From positions 1 through 16,761 of the forward strand of contig JAGGWM010000011.1 in NCBI GenBank assembly GCA_021157445.1: a stretch of DNA of 16,761 nucleotides. Reading direction: 5' to 3'. Source of the stretch: Thermococcus sp. (GTDB taxonomy: Archaea > Methanobacteriota_B > Thermococci > Thermococcales > Thermococcaceae). Positions 1 to 6,861 of this stretch are shown here, piece after piece. Positions within the stretch are counted from its first letter, which is position 1; every line of letters begins with the position of its first letter. The notes beneath the pieces were generated by a model. It made no database searches. It was given only the letters and a program-made list of their open reading frames with translations, and was not told the DNA's origin. Position numbers and translations under genes: made by a program.

Positions 1-198
1 AAGGAAGGCCATAGGGTTGCGGTAGCCCTTTTGCCTCCGGCAAACTTTAGAGGAATAACGAGTGAGGGAATGTTCCTGGGAGCGGGAGAAGGTGTTTTAA
101 AGGACGTGAAAGGTGAAATCGGGGGTCTTCCAAAAGGAATCCCACTGGAGGCTCTAAAGGAAACAAGAAACTTGGTTGAGTCATTTTTGAAGAGTTGA
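1..198 (+). CDS. tRNA-binding (EMAP/MetRS-beta-like) domain protein, 3' end
   Basis: Frame 1 is open from the first base to a TGA at 196-198 and gives the last 65 residues; the 5' end lies outside the window. The segment [19 protein letters not shown] matches the part of the tRNA-binding OB fold (Trbp111/EMAP-II/C-terminal MetRS) that usually reads like 'kpak.rGv.SeGMllaa'. Proteins of this family bind the outer corner of tRNA, alone or with methionyl-tRNA synthetase. The tail, about 30 residues with [16 protein letters not shown], is longer and more charged than in bacterial MetRS tails. The family call is recognition from a partial sequence; whether it pairs with MetRS cannot be told here. 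Confidence 0.68.
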   Translation, partial: KEGHRVAVALLPPANFRGITSEGMFLGAGEGVLKDVKGEIGGLPKGIPLEALKETRNLVESFLKS

Positions 199-251
199 GT
201 TTTATATCGATTTTATTAGTTTTGCTTTTTGAACTTTTGAAAATTTTCATC

Positions 252-264
252 GGTAACGGTTACC
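252..264. repeat. perfect 13-nt palindrome, candidate operator
   Basis: GGTAACGGTTACC is a perfect inverted repeat (6-nt arms around one G). It lies five bases upstream of a TATA-like catataaat at 269-277 and about 75-90 nt before the start of the RNA ligase gene. The position just upstream of BRE/TATA suits an archaeal activator or repressor site. I do not recognise the binding factor. Confidence 0.5.
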
Positions 265-268
265 AAGG

Positions 269-277
269 CATATAAAT
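269..277 (+). promoter_or_regulatory. upstream TATA-like element of the RNA ligase region
   Basis: The sequence catataaat matches an archaeal TATA box and would start RNA near 298, giving a leader of about 50 nt for the RNA ligase. It sits between the palindrome at 252-264 and a second TATA-like element at 311-320, so the region may carry tandem promoters. This is inferred from spacing alone. Confidence 0.35.
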
Positions 278-305
278 GAAGAAAGACTTTCGGTTGTTGG
301 AGTGC

Positions 306-320
306 ACAAAAACCTATAAA
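306..320 (+). promoter_or_regulatory. proximal BRE/TATA promoter of the RNA ligase gene
   Basis: A-rich BRE-like bases followed by acctataaa are centred near 316. With the usual 24-26 nt spacing, transcription would start near 341, so the ATG at 352 would have a leader of only about ten bases. It is the better placed of the two TATA elements in this gap. Confidence 0.5.
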
Positions 321-351
321 CCCCAAGCTGGAAAATATAGTGGTGCTAGGG

Positions 352-1494
352 ATGGTGAGTTCACATTTCAAAAATCTCCTTCTTGAGCTGGGTATCAGTA
401 GGGAGCGTATTGAAATACTGGAAAGTAAAGGAGGCATCGTGGAGGATGAGTTCGAAGGAATAGGGTACCTTAGATTTAAAGATTCTGCCGGGAGCTTAAG
501 GAGGGGAACTGTGGTTTTTGACTCCCACAATATAATACTCGGCTTTCCACATATAAAGAGGGTAGTTCATCTGGAAAACGGAATAAAAAAGGTATTCAAG
601 AGAAAACCGTTCTATGTGGAGGAAAAAGTTGACGGATACAACGTAAGAGTTGCCCAGATTGAGGGCAGAGTTTTTGCCTTTACCAGGGGCGGTTTTGTAT
701 GCCCTTTCACTACGGAACGAATTGAAGATTTTGTTAATATGGAATTCTTTAAAGATTATCCGAACTTGGTTCTTTGTGGAGAAATGGCGGGGCCGGAAAG
801 CCCGTACCTCGTTGAAGGGCCGCCCTATGTAAAGGAGGACATAGAGTTCTTTCTTTTTGATATTCAAGAAAAGAGGACTGGGAAGTCTCTTGCTGTAGAG
901 GAAAGACTCAAGATCGCGGAAGAATACGGAATTCCGAGTGTTGAGGTGTTTGGGGTATATGACGCATCAAAAATTGATGACCTCAGAGAGCTCGTAGAAA
1001 GGCTAAGTAGGGAAAAGAGAGAAGGAATAGTAATGAAAAGCCCTGATATGAAAAAAATTGTAAAGTATGTGACTCCCTATGCGAATGTTAACGACATCAA
1101 AATTGGCGCAAGAATATTTTTTGATCTTCCACATGGATACTTTATGCAGAGGATAAAGCGGCTTGCTTTTTATCTGGCCGAAAGGAGAATAAGGGATGAG
1201 GAATTTGAAAAATATGCAAGTGCTTTGGGAAGGGCCCTTCTGGAGCCCTTTGTGGAAAGCATATGGGATGTCATTGCTGGAGAAGAAATAGCAGAGGTTT
1301 TTACGGTGAGAGTAAAGCACGTAGAAACAGCCTATAAGATGGTATCTCACTTTGAACGTCTAGGACTAAAGATCCACATAGAGGATATAGAGGAAATGCC
1401 TCAAGGATACTGGAGGATTACATTTAAGCGAGTTTACCCGGATGCTACAAGGGAAATTAGGGAGCTTTGGAGTGGACATCCTTTTGTCGATTAG
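352..1494 (+). CDS. ATP-dependent RNA ligase, Pab1020/Rnl3 family
   Basis: Homologue of the Pyrococcus abyssi Pab1020 and Methanothermobacter MthRnl RNA ligases, homodimeric nucleotidyltransferases that seal or circularise RNA through a lysyl-AMP intermediate. From the chosen ATG the protein has 380 residues, the usual family size. The adenylated lysine motif KVDG is at 92-95 (context YVEEKVDGYN). Further on come the nucleotidyltransferase motifs around FFLFDIQ (IIIa), EGIVMKSP (IV) and KIVKYVTP (V), then an alpha-helical C-terminal domain typical of this family. A GTG at 340 is in frame four codons earlier, but family members begin MVSS and the ggtg at 342-345 can serve the ATG. It appears monocistronic; the next gene has its own TATA box. 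In vivo substrates of this family are not settled. Confidence 0.93.
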   Translation: MVSSHFKNLLLELGISRERIEILESKGGIVEDEFEGIGYLRFKDSAGSLRRGTVVFDSHNIILGFPHIKRVVHLENGIKKVFKRKPFYVEEKVDGYNVRVAQIEGRVFAFTRGGFVCPFTTERIEDFVNMEFFKDYPNLVLCGEMAGPESPYLVEGPPYVKEDIEFFLFDIQEKRTGKSLAVEERLKIAEEYGIPSVEVFGVYDASKIDDLRELVERLSREKREGIVMKSPDMKKIVKYVTPYANVNDIKIGARIFFDLPHGYFMQRIKRLAFYLAERRIRDEEFEKYASALGRALLEPFVESIWDVIAGEEIAEVFTVRVKHVETAYKMVSHFERLGLKIHIEDIEEMPQGYWRITFKRVYPDATREIRELWSGHPFVD

Positions 1495-1497
1495 CCT

Positions 1498-1514
1498 AAA
1501 GTTTTTATATTTTT
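1498..1514 (+). promoter_or_regulatory. TATA promoter of the DUF4443-PUA-ribL operon
   Basis: The sequence aaagtttttatattttt directly follows the RNA ligase stop and is centred about 36 nt before the ATG at 1544. The predicted start site near 1533 leaves a leader of about ten bases containing the gaggtg ribosome site at 1533-1538. Confidence 0.5.
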
Positions 1515-1543
1515 GCCATTAAATCGAAAACAGAGGTGAAAAG

Positions 1544-2143
1544 ATGGATTGGAAGCGAGGTGCATATCCGGAATTTAAAATTGAGGATGCTGTTGCCGTG
1601 CTTTTCTTATTGAAAACACCCAAAGGACGGAAACAGATTTCTGAAGAGTTAAATCTCGGAGAGGGAACTGTTAGAACGCTTTTAAAGAAACTTTCTTCAA
1701 TTGGGTTGGTTGAATCCCAGCAAAAAGGACACTCCTTGAGCAAAAAAGGCGTCGAGATCGTCAGGGAAATATCAAAACTGTTCTCGGAACCTTTAGAGAT
1801 AACTCCTCTCGAGGGTTTTGTGACATATGCACTTATTGTGAAAAATCCCCCGGAGTTTAAGAGCATAGAGCTCAGAGATGAGGCAATTCGTTTTTTTGCG
1901 AGGGGCGCCATGATTCTAGTAGTCCAAAACAATGAAATAGTTTTTCCAGAAGATGAAAGGGCTCTAAAGGAAACTCTCCCTGAACTTTCCGAGGATCTTA
2001 AAAAGCTTCCTGCTGGAAATGGCGATCTTGTAATTGTTACATGGGCCAACACCAAAGCCGATGCCTTGAAAAGTTTAATCCATGTTGCGTTGACCTTAAA
2101 AGGAGAACTGCTACCAGAAGAAATCAAAAAGCTTGTTGAATGA
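1544..2143 (+). CDS. winged-helix DUF4443 family protein
   Basis: A 199-residue archaeal protein. Residues about 12-75 form a winged helix-turn-helix: GRKQISEELNLGEGTVRTLL is a clear HTH (helix, Gly turn, recognition helix), followed by a wing ending in LSKKG. Residues about 85-190 form a mixed alpha/beta domain of the DUF4443 type without visible catalytic motifs. It is the first gene of a three-gene operon with a PUA protein and the FAD synthase; its TGA (2141-2143) runs into the next gene's ribosome site. The neighbours suggest a regulator, perhaps one sensing a small ligand through the C-terminal domain, but that is inference. A gaggtg sits at the right distance before the ATG. Confidence 0.8.
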   Translation: MDWKRGAYPEFKIEDAVAVLFLLKTPKGRKQISEELNLGEGTVRTLLKKLSSIGLVESQQKGHSLSKKGVEIVREISKLFSEPLEITPLEGFVTYALIVKNPPEFKSIELRDEAIRFFARGAMILVVQNNEIVFPEDERALKETLPELSEDLKKLPAGNGDLVIVTWANTKADALKSLIHVALTLKGELLPEEIKKLVE

Positions 2144-2153
2144 GGTGCTAGTG

Positions 2154-2666
2154 ATGAAGATAAAACACCCCATCAGCAAAAAAGAAGTCAAGAAAATAAT
2201 AGGCGAGATGGCTAAAATATTTGGAGAAGAAGTTGCCGGGAAGTTAATATCAAAGAAGGATCATGTTTTGGTGGGTGAATTTGACAAAACTACACAGATT
2301 TTATTTATCAATGGAAAGCCCCGTTTTATACGGCGAGAAGGGCTTATATTTCCTCTTGTGATAACTTTATACGAGCTTTCCGACAAGGAAGACTTGAGGA
2401 AATGGAAGCGCAGAGTTGTTGTAGATCAGGGAGCAGTACCGTATATATTAAACGGTGCCGATGTGATGGCCCCGGGCATAGTGGATGCAGATGAGGGGAT
2501 AAAAGAGGGCGATTTTGTGTTTGTGGTGGAAGAAGAGTATGGAAGGCCATTGGCAATTGGGATTGCATTGATGGACGGAAAAACTATGAAAGAAAAAACG
2601 AAGGGAAAGGCCGTAAAAATAATACACCATGCAAAAGATAAAATTTGGGAGTTGACTGCAGTATGA
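2154..2666 (+). CDS. PUA-domain RNA-binding protein
   Basis: A 170-residue member of the universal archaeal family with an N-terminal DUF1947-like domain (about 1-75) and a C-terminal PUA domain (about 85-165), related to the eukaryotic MCT-1/DENR-type PUA proteins. The PUA hallmark is visible in [15 protein letters not shown] followed by [10 protein letters not shown] and a late beta hairpin. PUA domains bind structured RNA in modification enzymes and translation factors; no catalytic domain is present here. A TTG at 2133 is also in frame, but the ATG at 2154 has gaggtg at 2142-2147 and begins with the conserved MKIKHPIS. The stop TGA overlaps the next ATG (ATGA at 2663-2666), implying translational coupling to ribL. 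Confidence 0.85.
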   Translation: MKIKHPISKKEVKKIIGEMAKIFGEEVAGKLISKKDHVLVGEFDKTTQILFINGKPRFIRREGLIFPLVITLYELSDKEDLRKWKRRVVVDQGAVPYILNGADVMAPGIVDADEGIKEGDFVFVVEEEYGRPLAIGIALMDGKTMKEKTKGKAVKIIHHAKDKIWELTAV

Positions 2667-3109
2667 GTGAAAAGAAAAAGATAAGAGTTGTTGTTGGAGG
2701 TGTTTTTGATATTCTCCATGTGGGGCATATCCACTTTCTGAAAAAGGCAAAAGAGCTGGGAGATGAGCTCATAGTAATAGTTGCTCACGATGAAACGGTA
2801 AAAGAAAGAAAAGGCAGGCCACCAATAAACTCTATGTACGAAAGGGCTGAGCTGTTAAAAGCGCTCAAGATGGTGGATGAGGTTGTAATCGGGGAACCGG
2901 ACCACATAAGCTTTGAACTCGTTAAAAAGCTTAAACCAGACGTCATTGCCCTTGGACCCGATCAAAACTTTGATTTATGTGCCCTTAGGGAAGAACTCAG
3001 AAAACACGGTATTGAAGCGGAAGTCATTAGAATACCCTACGCATACAAAACAGATGTGGCCAAGACAAGCAAAATAATTCAAAAAATAGTGGAGATATTT
3101 TGCGAGTGA
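2663..3109 (+). CDS. ribL: FAD synthase (RibL-type FMN adenylyltransferase)
   Basis: A 148-residue cytidylyltransferase-like nucleotidyltransferase. It resembles archaeal RibL (characterised as MJ1179), which joins AMP from ATP to FMN to make FAD. The signature [15 protein letters not shown] (12-26) carries the HxGH motif at H19-H22. [14 protein letters not shown] and a final segment with [12 protein letters not shown] correspond to the substrate-binding loops and the ISSS-like region of the fold. Cysteines occur in DLCALRE and in the C-terminal FCE; MJ1179 is reported to depend on C-terminal cysteines. The ATG overlaps the PUA gene stop; upstream in-frame TTG 2645 lies inside that gene and is less likely. 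Other members of the fold transfer CMP to glycerol phosphate, so FAD synthase is likely rather than proven. Confidence 0.82.
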   Translation: MSEKKKIRVVVGGVFDILHVGHIHFLKKAKELGDELIVIVAHDETVKERKGRPPINSMYERAELLKALKMVDEVVIGEPDHISFELVKKLKPDVIALGPDQNFDLCALREELRKHGIEAEVIRIPYAYKTDVAKTSKIIQKIVEIFCE

Positions 3110-3127
3110 TTTTAGCAAGTTCTGATT

Positions 3128-3156
3128 TTAACCCTTTGATGATTATAAAGGGTAAA
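3128..3156. terminator. stem-loop between convergent ribL and ftsZ2
   Basis: ACCCTTT (3131-3137) and AAAGGGT (3147-3153) are exact inverted repeats around a nine-base loop; with one mismatch the stem extends to about ten pairs. It sits in the 51-bp gap between two convergent stop codons, with T-rich DNA on each side, so it could act for both strands. Archaeal termination depends mainly on T tracts, so the stem may instead stabilise 3' ends. Confidence 0.45.
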
Positions 3157-3160
3157 GGAT

Positions 3161-4408
3161 TTAACTTAAGTCGTAATCTACGGCTCCCCTTACAATCCTC
3201 TCAATTTCGGGGTTGACAATCACGTTGGCCTTTTTCTTTCCTGAAACCTCATCGAATAGGCTTTCAATTTCTGAATCCTTGTTTATTCTTCTGTTTATTG
3301 GGTTTGAGATTATCACGTTGTCATCTGTTGTTAATGCGTTAACATCACTGCTGAGGATGTGTGGGGATTTTACTCCAGTCATTATCACCATTGCCCTAAC
3401 TACTTTCCCAAGCTCTTTGTCTATTCTTGCTCCCCATTTTATCTCCGACTTTGCTCCAAGCTTCTCATACACAATCTGCATGGCATCGTTTATCTCTCCG
3501 AGGCTGACATCCGGACCAACGGTAAAGTGCACCAGGGCAGCTTCCCCACTTCCAAACTCCACTTCAAGCATTTTATTGTTTAAGGCATTGTTTATGGCAT
3601 CAACAGCTCTCTTGTTTGAGTCACTTTCCCCTATCCCAATTAACGCAGCTCCACCATTTTTCATGACGCTATAGACATCTGCAAAGTCTATATTTACCAT
3701 GGAGGGGAGCATTATTGTTTCTGTTATGCCCTTAACCATTCTCGCTATTATCTCATCGGCAAATCTAAAAGCTGCACTAATTGGAAGCTTGGGCACTAAT
3801 TCAAGAAGCTTATCATTTTCTATTATTACAACCGTGTCAGAATACTTCAGAAGGGCTTGTATACCAGCCTTTGCTTTTTCAATTCTCCTTGTTCCCTCAT
3901 TTTTGAAAGGATAAGTAACAACACTCACAACAAGAGGTTCTTGAATTCTTCCGGAGTTTCTTGCCTCCTCCTTTATTACCCTAGCAACAACAGGTGCCGC
4001 CCCCGTCCCGGTTCCATTACCCATACCAGCGGTTATGAACACGAGATCCACATCCCTAACAGCCTCTGCTATCTCGTCCCTACTAGCTTCTGCAGCTAAA
4101 TAACCAATTCTTGGATTTCCACCTGAGCCCTTTCCATGGGTAATGTTCTTTCCGAGGAGGATTCTTTTATGAGCCTTGGTTCTTGAAAGATGCTGTGCAT
4201 CGGTATTCATGGCTATTAATTCTGCTCCCTCAACCCCCAGTTCGTACAGCCTTGTTATTGTATTATTTCCGGAACCTCCAACACCTATGATTGCTATCTT
4301 AATGAAGGATTTAGAGGTTTCCAGATCGCTGAGAGCTTCTTGTGTTTTGTTACCGTTGTTACCCATATCTAAATCAATACCAGCTTGCTCTAGCAGTTTA
4401 AACACCAT
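3161..4408 (-). CDS. ftsZ2: cell division GTPase FtsZ, FtsZ2 type
   Basis: A 415-residue tubulin-family GTPase that forms the division ring at midcell. Seen in order: a 35-residue N-terminal tail starting [14 protein letters not shown], the nucleotide loop GVGGSGNN (42-49), the tubulin signature [12 protein letters not shown] (128-139), and the T7 catalytic loop NIDFADV (239-245) that hydrolyses GTP of the neighbouring subunit. The C-terminal tail ends near a conserved [11 protein letters not shown] helix. The N-terminal extension and a preceding ribbon-helix-helix gene fit FtsZ2 rather than FtsZ1. The ATG at 4408 is preferred over TTG 4423 because ggggggaatt lies just upstream and the protein then begins MVFKLL. 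The signature has Asn131 where most FtsZ have Gly. The gene lies 20 bp behind the RHH gene and is surely co-transcribed with it. Confidence 0.93.
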   Translation of the reverse strand: MVFKLLEQAGIDLDMGNNGNKTQEALSDLETSKSFIKIAIIGVGGSGNNTITRLYELGVEGAELIAMNTDAQHLSRTKAHKRILLGKNITHGKGSGGNPRIGYLAAEASRDEIAEAVRDVDLVFITAGMGNGTGTGAAPVVARVIKEEARNSGRIQEPLVVSVVTYPFKNEGTRRIEKAKAGIQALLKYSDTVVIIENDKLLELVPKLPISAAFRFADEIIARMVKGITETIMLPSMVNIDFADVYSVMKNGGAALIGIGESDSNKRAVDAINNALNNKMLEVEFGSGEAALVHFTVGPDVSLGEINDAMQIVYEKLGAKSEIKWGARIDKELGKVVRAMVIMTGVKSPHILSSDVNALTTDDNVIISNPINRRINKDSEIESLFDEVSGKKKANVIVNPEIERIVRGAVDYDLS

Positions 4409-4428
4409 CTCAATTCCCCCCAATATTA

Positions 4429-4620
4429 TTATTCAACCACGTACTCTGGGAGTTCCTTTCCTTCTGCCTCTGTTGTGTACAACTCCTTCTTTATGAGCTC
4501 CCTGATAGCTTCTCGAATTGCTTCACTTCTGTTGGGATACACTCCTCTTTTGACTAAGACATCAAGAGCATTTATGAGTCCCTGCGGCAACTGAACACTA
4601 ATGATCCTCATCTTTGCCAT
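4429..4620 (-). CDS. cdrS: CdrS-like ribbon-helix-helix regulator next to ftsZ2
   Basis: A 63-residue ribbon-helix-helix (CopG/MetJ fold) protein. The strand RIISVQLP is followed by helix 1 ([14 protein letters not shown]) and helix 2 ([18 protein letters not shown]), the classic dimeric DNA-binding pattern, then an acidic tail of about 17 residues. The gene directly precedes ftsZ2 with a 20-bp gap. In haloarchaea the short RHH protein CdrS is encoded beside ftsZ2 and controls division genes, so this is probably its Thermococcales counterpart; the symbol is by context and fold. ATG 4620 is chosen because ggtggg lies immediately upstream; in-frame GTGs at 4629 and 4632 are alternatives that add three or four residues. 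Autoregulation through the upstream AT-rich region is plausible. Confidence 0.8.
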   Translation of the reverse strand: MAKMRIISVQLPQGLINALDVLVKRGVYPNRSEAIREAIRELIKKELYTTEAEGKELPEYVVE

Positions 4621-4670
4621 TCTGCCCACCACTACATGGGTGTTATCTAAAGTGTGTCTAGTTTTAATTA

Positions 4671-4685
4671 GTTAAATACTTTTTG
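4671..4685 (-). promoter_or_regulatory. TATA promoter of the cdrS-ftsZ2 operon
   Basis: On the minus strand the sequence reads caaaaagtatttaac, a BRE/TATA-like element roughly 50 nt before the ATG at 4620. It would start RNA near 4650 with a leader of about 30 nt. It is the only TATA-like match well placed for this operon. Confidence 0.4.
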
Positions 4686-4784
4686 CCTCTGCTTTAATAT
4701 TGAAGTATTATTAATTTCAAAAATTTTTAAAAAAATTACGGAATAACTAAAATATTTTTATCCAGTGCCCAATTCTGTATAAGC

Positions 4785-4799
4785 AAAAAATTTAATAAA
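4785..4799 (+). promoter_or_regulatory. BRE/TATA promoter of cgi121
   Basis: The sequence aaaaaatttaataaa is centred about 36 nt upstream of the ATG at 4829. Predicted start near 4818 places the ggggag ribosome site (4818-4823) at the very 5' end of the message. Confidence 0.5.
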
Positions 4800-4828
4800 C
4801 AGCAAAGCAATAAGCTTGGGGAGATAAA

Positions 4829-5251
4829 ATGAAGGTATTAAACTACGGCACAATTAAGATCGCAGTTGCAAAGATCCTACTCGAAGATACCTCAAATATT
4901 TTTGAAATCCTCCCAAATAATGTCCAGATATTAAACATAAAATGTTGGGAGCAAGCAGTCTTTTCTGCGATATTGGCCCTAAAATCATTTGAAAGGAATA
5001 CAAATAAAGCAAAAACGATCAGGGGTGAGATACTTCTTAGGGCAAGTGGGACACTTCAGATCAAAGATGCTATTAAAGCTGTCGGAGCAAAAAAGGGCGA
5101 GAACTTCATAGTGGCATTTGGGGGGGAGGCAGAAAAAGGTCTCCAGGAGGTGCTCTCGAAGATACCTGCGGAAGAAATTCCATTCAAAAACTGTGAGAAA
5201 GAAGAGGTGAAGAAACTCCTTGAAAAGGCTGCTTTAGTTGATGTCTTCTGA
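4829..5251 (+). CDS. cgi121: KEOPS complex subunit Cgi121
   Basis: A 140-residue protein of the Cgi121/TPRKB family (archaeal type MJ0187). Cgi121 binds the kinase Bud32 at one end of the KEOPS complex (Kae1, Bud32, Cgi121, Pcc1), recruits the 3' CCA end of tRNA, and so supports synthesis of t6A37 on tRNAs that read ANN codons. The family signature is the segment GEILLRASGTLQIKDAIKAV (residues about 67-86), matching the 'LR.SGtrqI..Ai...G' core, followed by GVKKGE-like turn and a C-terminal helix. Length is normal for an archaeal member. It is divergent from cdrS-ftsZ2 and appears alone; no other KEOPS gene is in the window. Confidence 0.9.
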   Translation: MKVLNYGTIKIAVAKILLEDTSNIFEILPNNVQILNIKCWEQAVFSAILALKSFERNTNKAKTIRGEILLRASGTLQIKDAIKAVGAKKGENFIVAFGGEAEKGLQEVLSKIPAEEIPFKNCEKEEVKKLLEKAALVDVF

Positions 5252-5330
5252 TGGTGGCTTAATTCCGTATCTCTTGTTAAAATTTCGAAGAATTTTTATG
5301 ATTTATGCTCAATTTTGGAACTTTTCTCTC

Positions 5331-5346
5331 GATAAATTTATAAGAA
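5331..5346 (+). promoter_or_regulatory. TATA promoter of the aminotransferase gene
   Basis: gataaatttataagaa is centred about 47 nt before the ATG at 5385, giving a predicted start near 5364 and a leader of about 20 nt that contains ggaggg at 5372-5377. Confidence 0.5.
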
Positions 5347-5384
5347 TTTGACCTCACTCATAAATGCTCCTGGAGGGATGAATC

Positions 5385-6560
5385 ATGCGTTATAAAAAGC
5401 ATAAGTATTTCGTTGCAGGTCGTATAAACCTTATTCAGAGATCAAAGATTAGAGAACTTTTTGAAAGAGCATCAAAGATGGAGAACGTTATTTCCCTCGG
5501 AATAGGCGAACCAGACTTCGACACCCCCCAAAATATAAAGGAAGCTGCAAAAAGAGCCCTTGATGAGGGATGGACTCACTACACACCAAACGCAGGAATC
5601 CCGGAGCTTAGAGATGCTGTTTCAGATTACTATAAAGCTCACTATAACCTAGAGGTTCCAGCAGAAAGAGTAATCATAACGGCTGGGGCTTATGAAGCAA
5701 CTTATTTGGCCTTTGAAACCCTGCTGGAAGACAGCGACGAGGTAATAATCCCTGATCCAGCTTTTGTATGTTATGTTGAAGACGCAAAAATTGCAGAAGC
5801 AAAGCCCGTTAGGTTGCCTTTAAGGGAGGAAAATGGCTTTCAGCCAGATCCGGATGAACTTCTTGAGCTTATAACCAAAAGAACGAGGATGATTGTGATT
5901 AATTATCCAAACAATCCCACCGGGGCTACATTGGATGAAGAGGTTGCAAAGGCTATCGCGGATATTGCCCAAGACTATAACATTTACATTCTCAGCGATG
6001 AGCCGTATGAGCACTTTCTCTACGATGGGGCAAAACATGTGCCGATGATGAAATACGCTCCGGACAATACAATCTTGGCAAACAGTTTTTCAAAAACTTT
6101 TGCAATGACTGGATGGCGCTTGGGCTTTGCAGTGGCTCCAGAAGAGATAATAAGGGATATGATAAAGCTTCACGCTTACATCATTGGAAACGTTGCCTCT
6201 TTTGTCCAGGTTGCTGGAGTTGCAGCCCTTAGGGAAGAGGCAAGCTGGAAAGCCGTGGAAGAGATGCGCAGGGAATATGCAGAGAGAAGAAAACTTGTCT
6301 TGGATTACTTAAGAGAAATTCCCTATATAAAGGCGTTTGAGCCCAAGGGGGCATTCTACATCTTTGCCAATATAAAGGACACTGGAATGAAAAGCGAGGA
6401 ATTTGCAGAATGGCTTTTAGAGAAGGCTAGAGTGGTTGTTATTCCGGGAACGGCCTTTGGGCCCAATGGTGAGGGGTACATCAGAATAAGCTATGCAACA
6501 AAGAAAGAAAAGCTTGTAGAGGCCATGGAAAGAATGAAAAAAGCTCTTGAGGAGCTTTAA
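5385..6560 (+). CDS. class I/II PLP aminotransferase, aspartate/aromatic type
   Basis: A 391-residue fold-type I, subgroup I-gamma aminotransferase close to the Thermococcales enzymes annotated as aspartate or aromatic aminotransferase. It moves the amino group between amino acids such as aspartate, glutamate or aromatics and 2-oxoglutarate in the cytoplasm. Visible motifs: SLGIGEPDFDTP near residue 37, cofactor loop TAGAYEA near 99-105, NYPNNPTG (173-180), Asp205 and Tyr208 in LSDEPYEH, the Schiff-base Lys237 in SFSKTFAMTGWR, and the carboxylate-binding Arg in GYIRISYAT. ATG 5385 is fixed by ggaggg eight bases upstream. Substrate choice cannot be read from sequence alone. The following UPF0016 gene starts 27 bp downstream and may be co-transcribed. 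Confidence 0.93.
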   Translation: MRYKKHKYFVAGRINLIQRSKIRELFERASKMENVISLGIGEPDFDTPQNIKEAAKRALDEGWTHYTPNAGIPELRDAVSDYYKAHYNLEVPAERVIITAGAYEATYLAFETLLEDSDEVIIPDPAFVCYVEDAKIAEAKPVRLPLREENGFQPDPDELLELITKRTRMIVINYPNNPTGATLDEEVAKAIADIAQDYNIYILSDEPYEHFLYDGAKHVPMMKYAPDNTILANSFSKTFAMTGWRLGFAVAPEEIIRDMIKLHAYIIGNVASFVQVAGVAALREEASWKAVEEMRREYAERRKLVLDYLREIPYIKAFEPKGAFYIFANIKDTGMKSEEFAEWLLEKARVVVIPGTAFGPNGEGYIRISYATKKEKLVEAMERMKKALEEL

Positions 6561-6587
6561 TTTTTATATTCCTTTTGAGGTGATAAT

Positions 6588-6851
6588 GTGAAGGAAGTCC
6601 TTTATGTCTTTGTTGCAATATTCCTTGCAGAATTAGGAGACAAGACTCAGTTGGCTACAATGGCCTTTGCTTCTAAGTACGGATGGATTAAGGCCTTTTT
6701 GGGAGCAATTTTTGGTTTAGCGTTGGTTAATTTGATTGGGGCTTTTTTAGGAGAAAAAATAGGCGACGCCTTGCCTCTTGAGATTATTCACAAGGCGGCT
6801 GGCATTTTGTTCATTATCTTCGGAGTGCTGATGTTCTTTGGAAAGCTGTGA
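6588..6851 (+). CDS. half-size UPF0016/GDT1 (TMEM165) family cation transporter
   Basis: An 87-residue membrane protein with three hydrophobic segments (about 3-22, 33-53 and 66-85). The first contains the family signature ELGDKTQ (E-x-G-D-K/R-T/S), the metal-binding motif of Gdt1/TMEM165/MneA proteins, which move Mn2+ or Ca2+ across membranes, often against H+. Full-length members have two such repeats in inverted arrangement; this one has a single repeat, so it presumably works as a dimer. The start is GTG at 6588 with gaggtgat at 6577-6584; the ATG two bases earlier is out of frame and meets TGA at once. Its TGA overlaps the ribosome site of the MFS gene. Confidence 0.88.
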   Translation: MKEVLYVFVAIFLAELGDKTQLATMAFASKYGWIKAFLGAIFGLALVNLIGAFLGEKIGDALPLEIIHKAAGILFIIFGVLMFFGKL

Positions 6852-6861
6852 GGTGGTAAAT

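Noticed and set aside
496..867. Long antisense ORF inside the RNA ligase gene
   Set aside because: It is a frame shadow of a well-supported gene, without family resemblance or ribosome site; the same holds for antisense frames in ftsZ2, malP and the flavoprotein gene.
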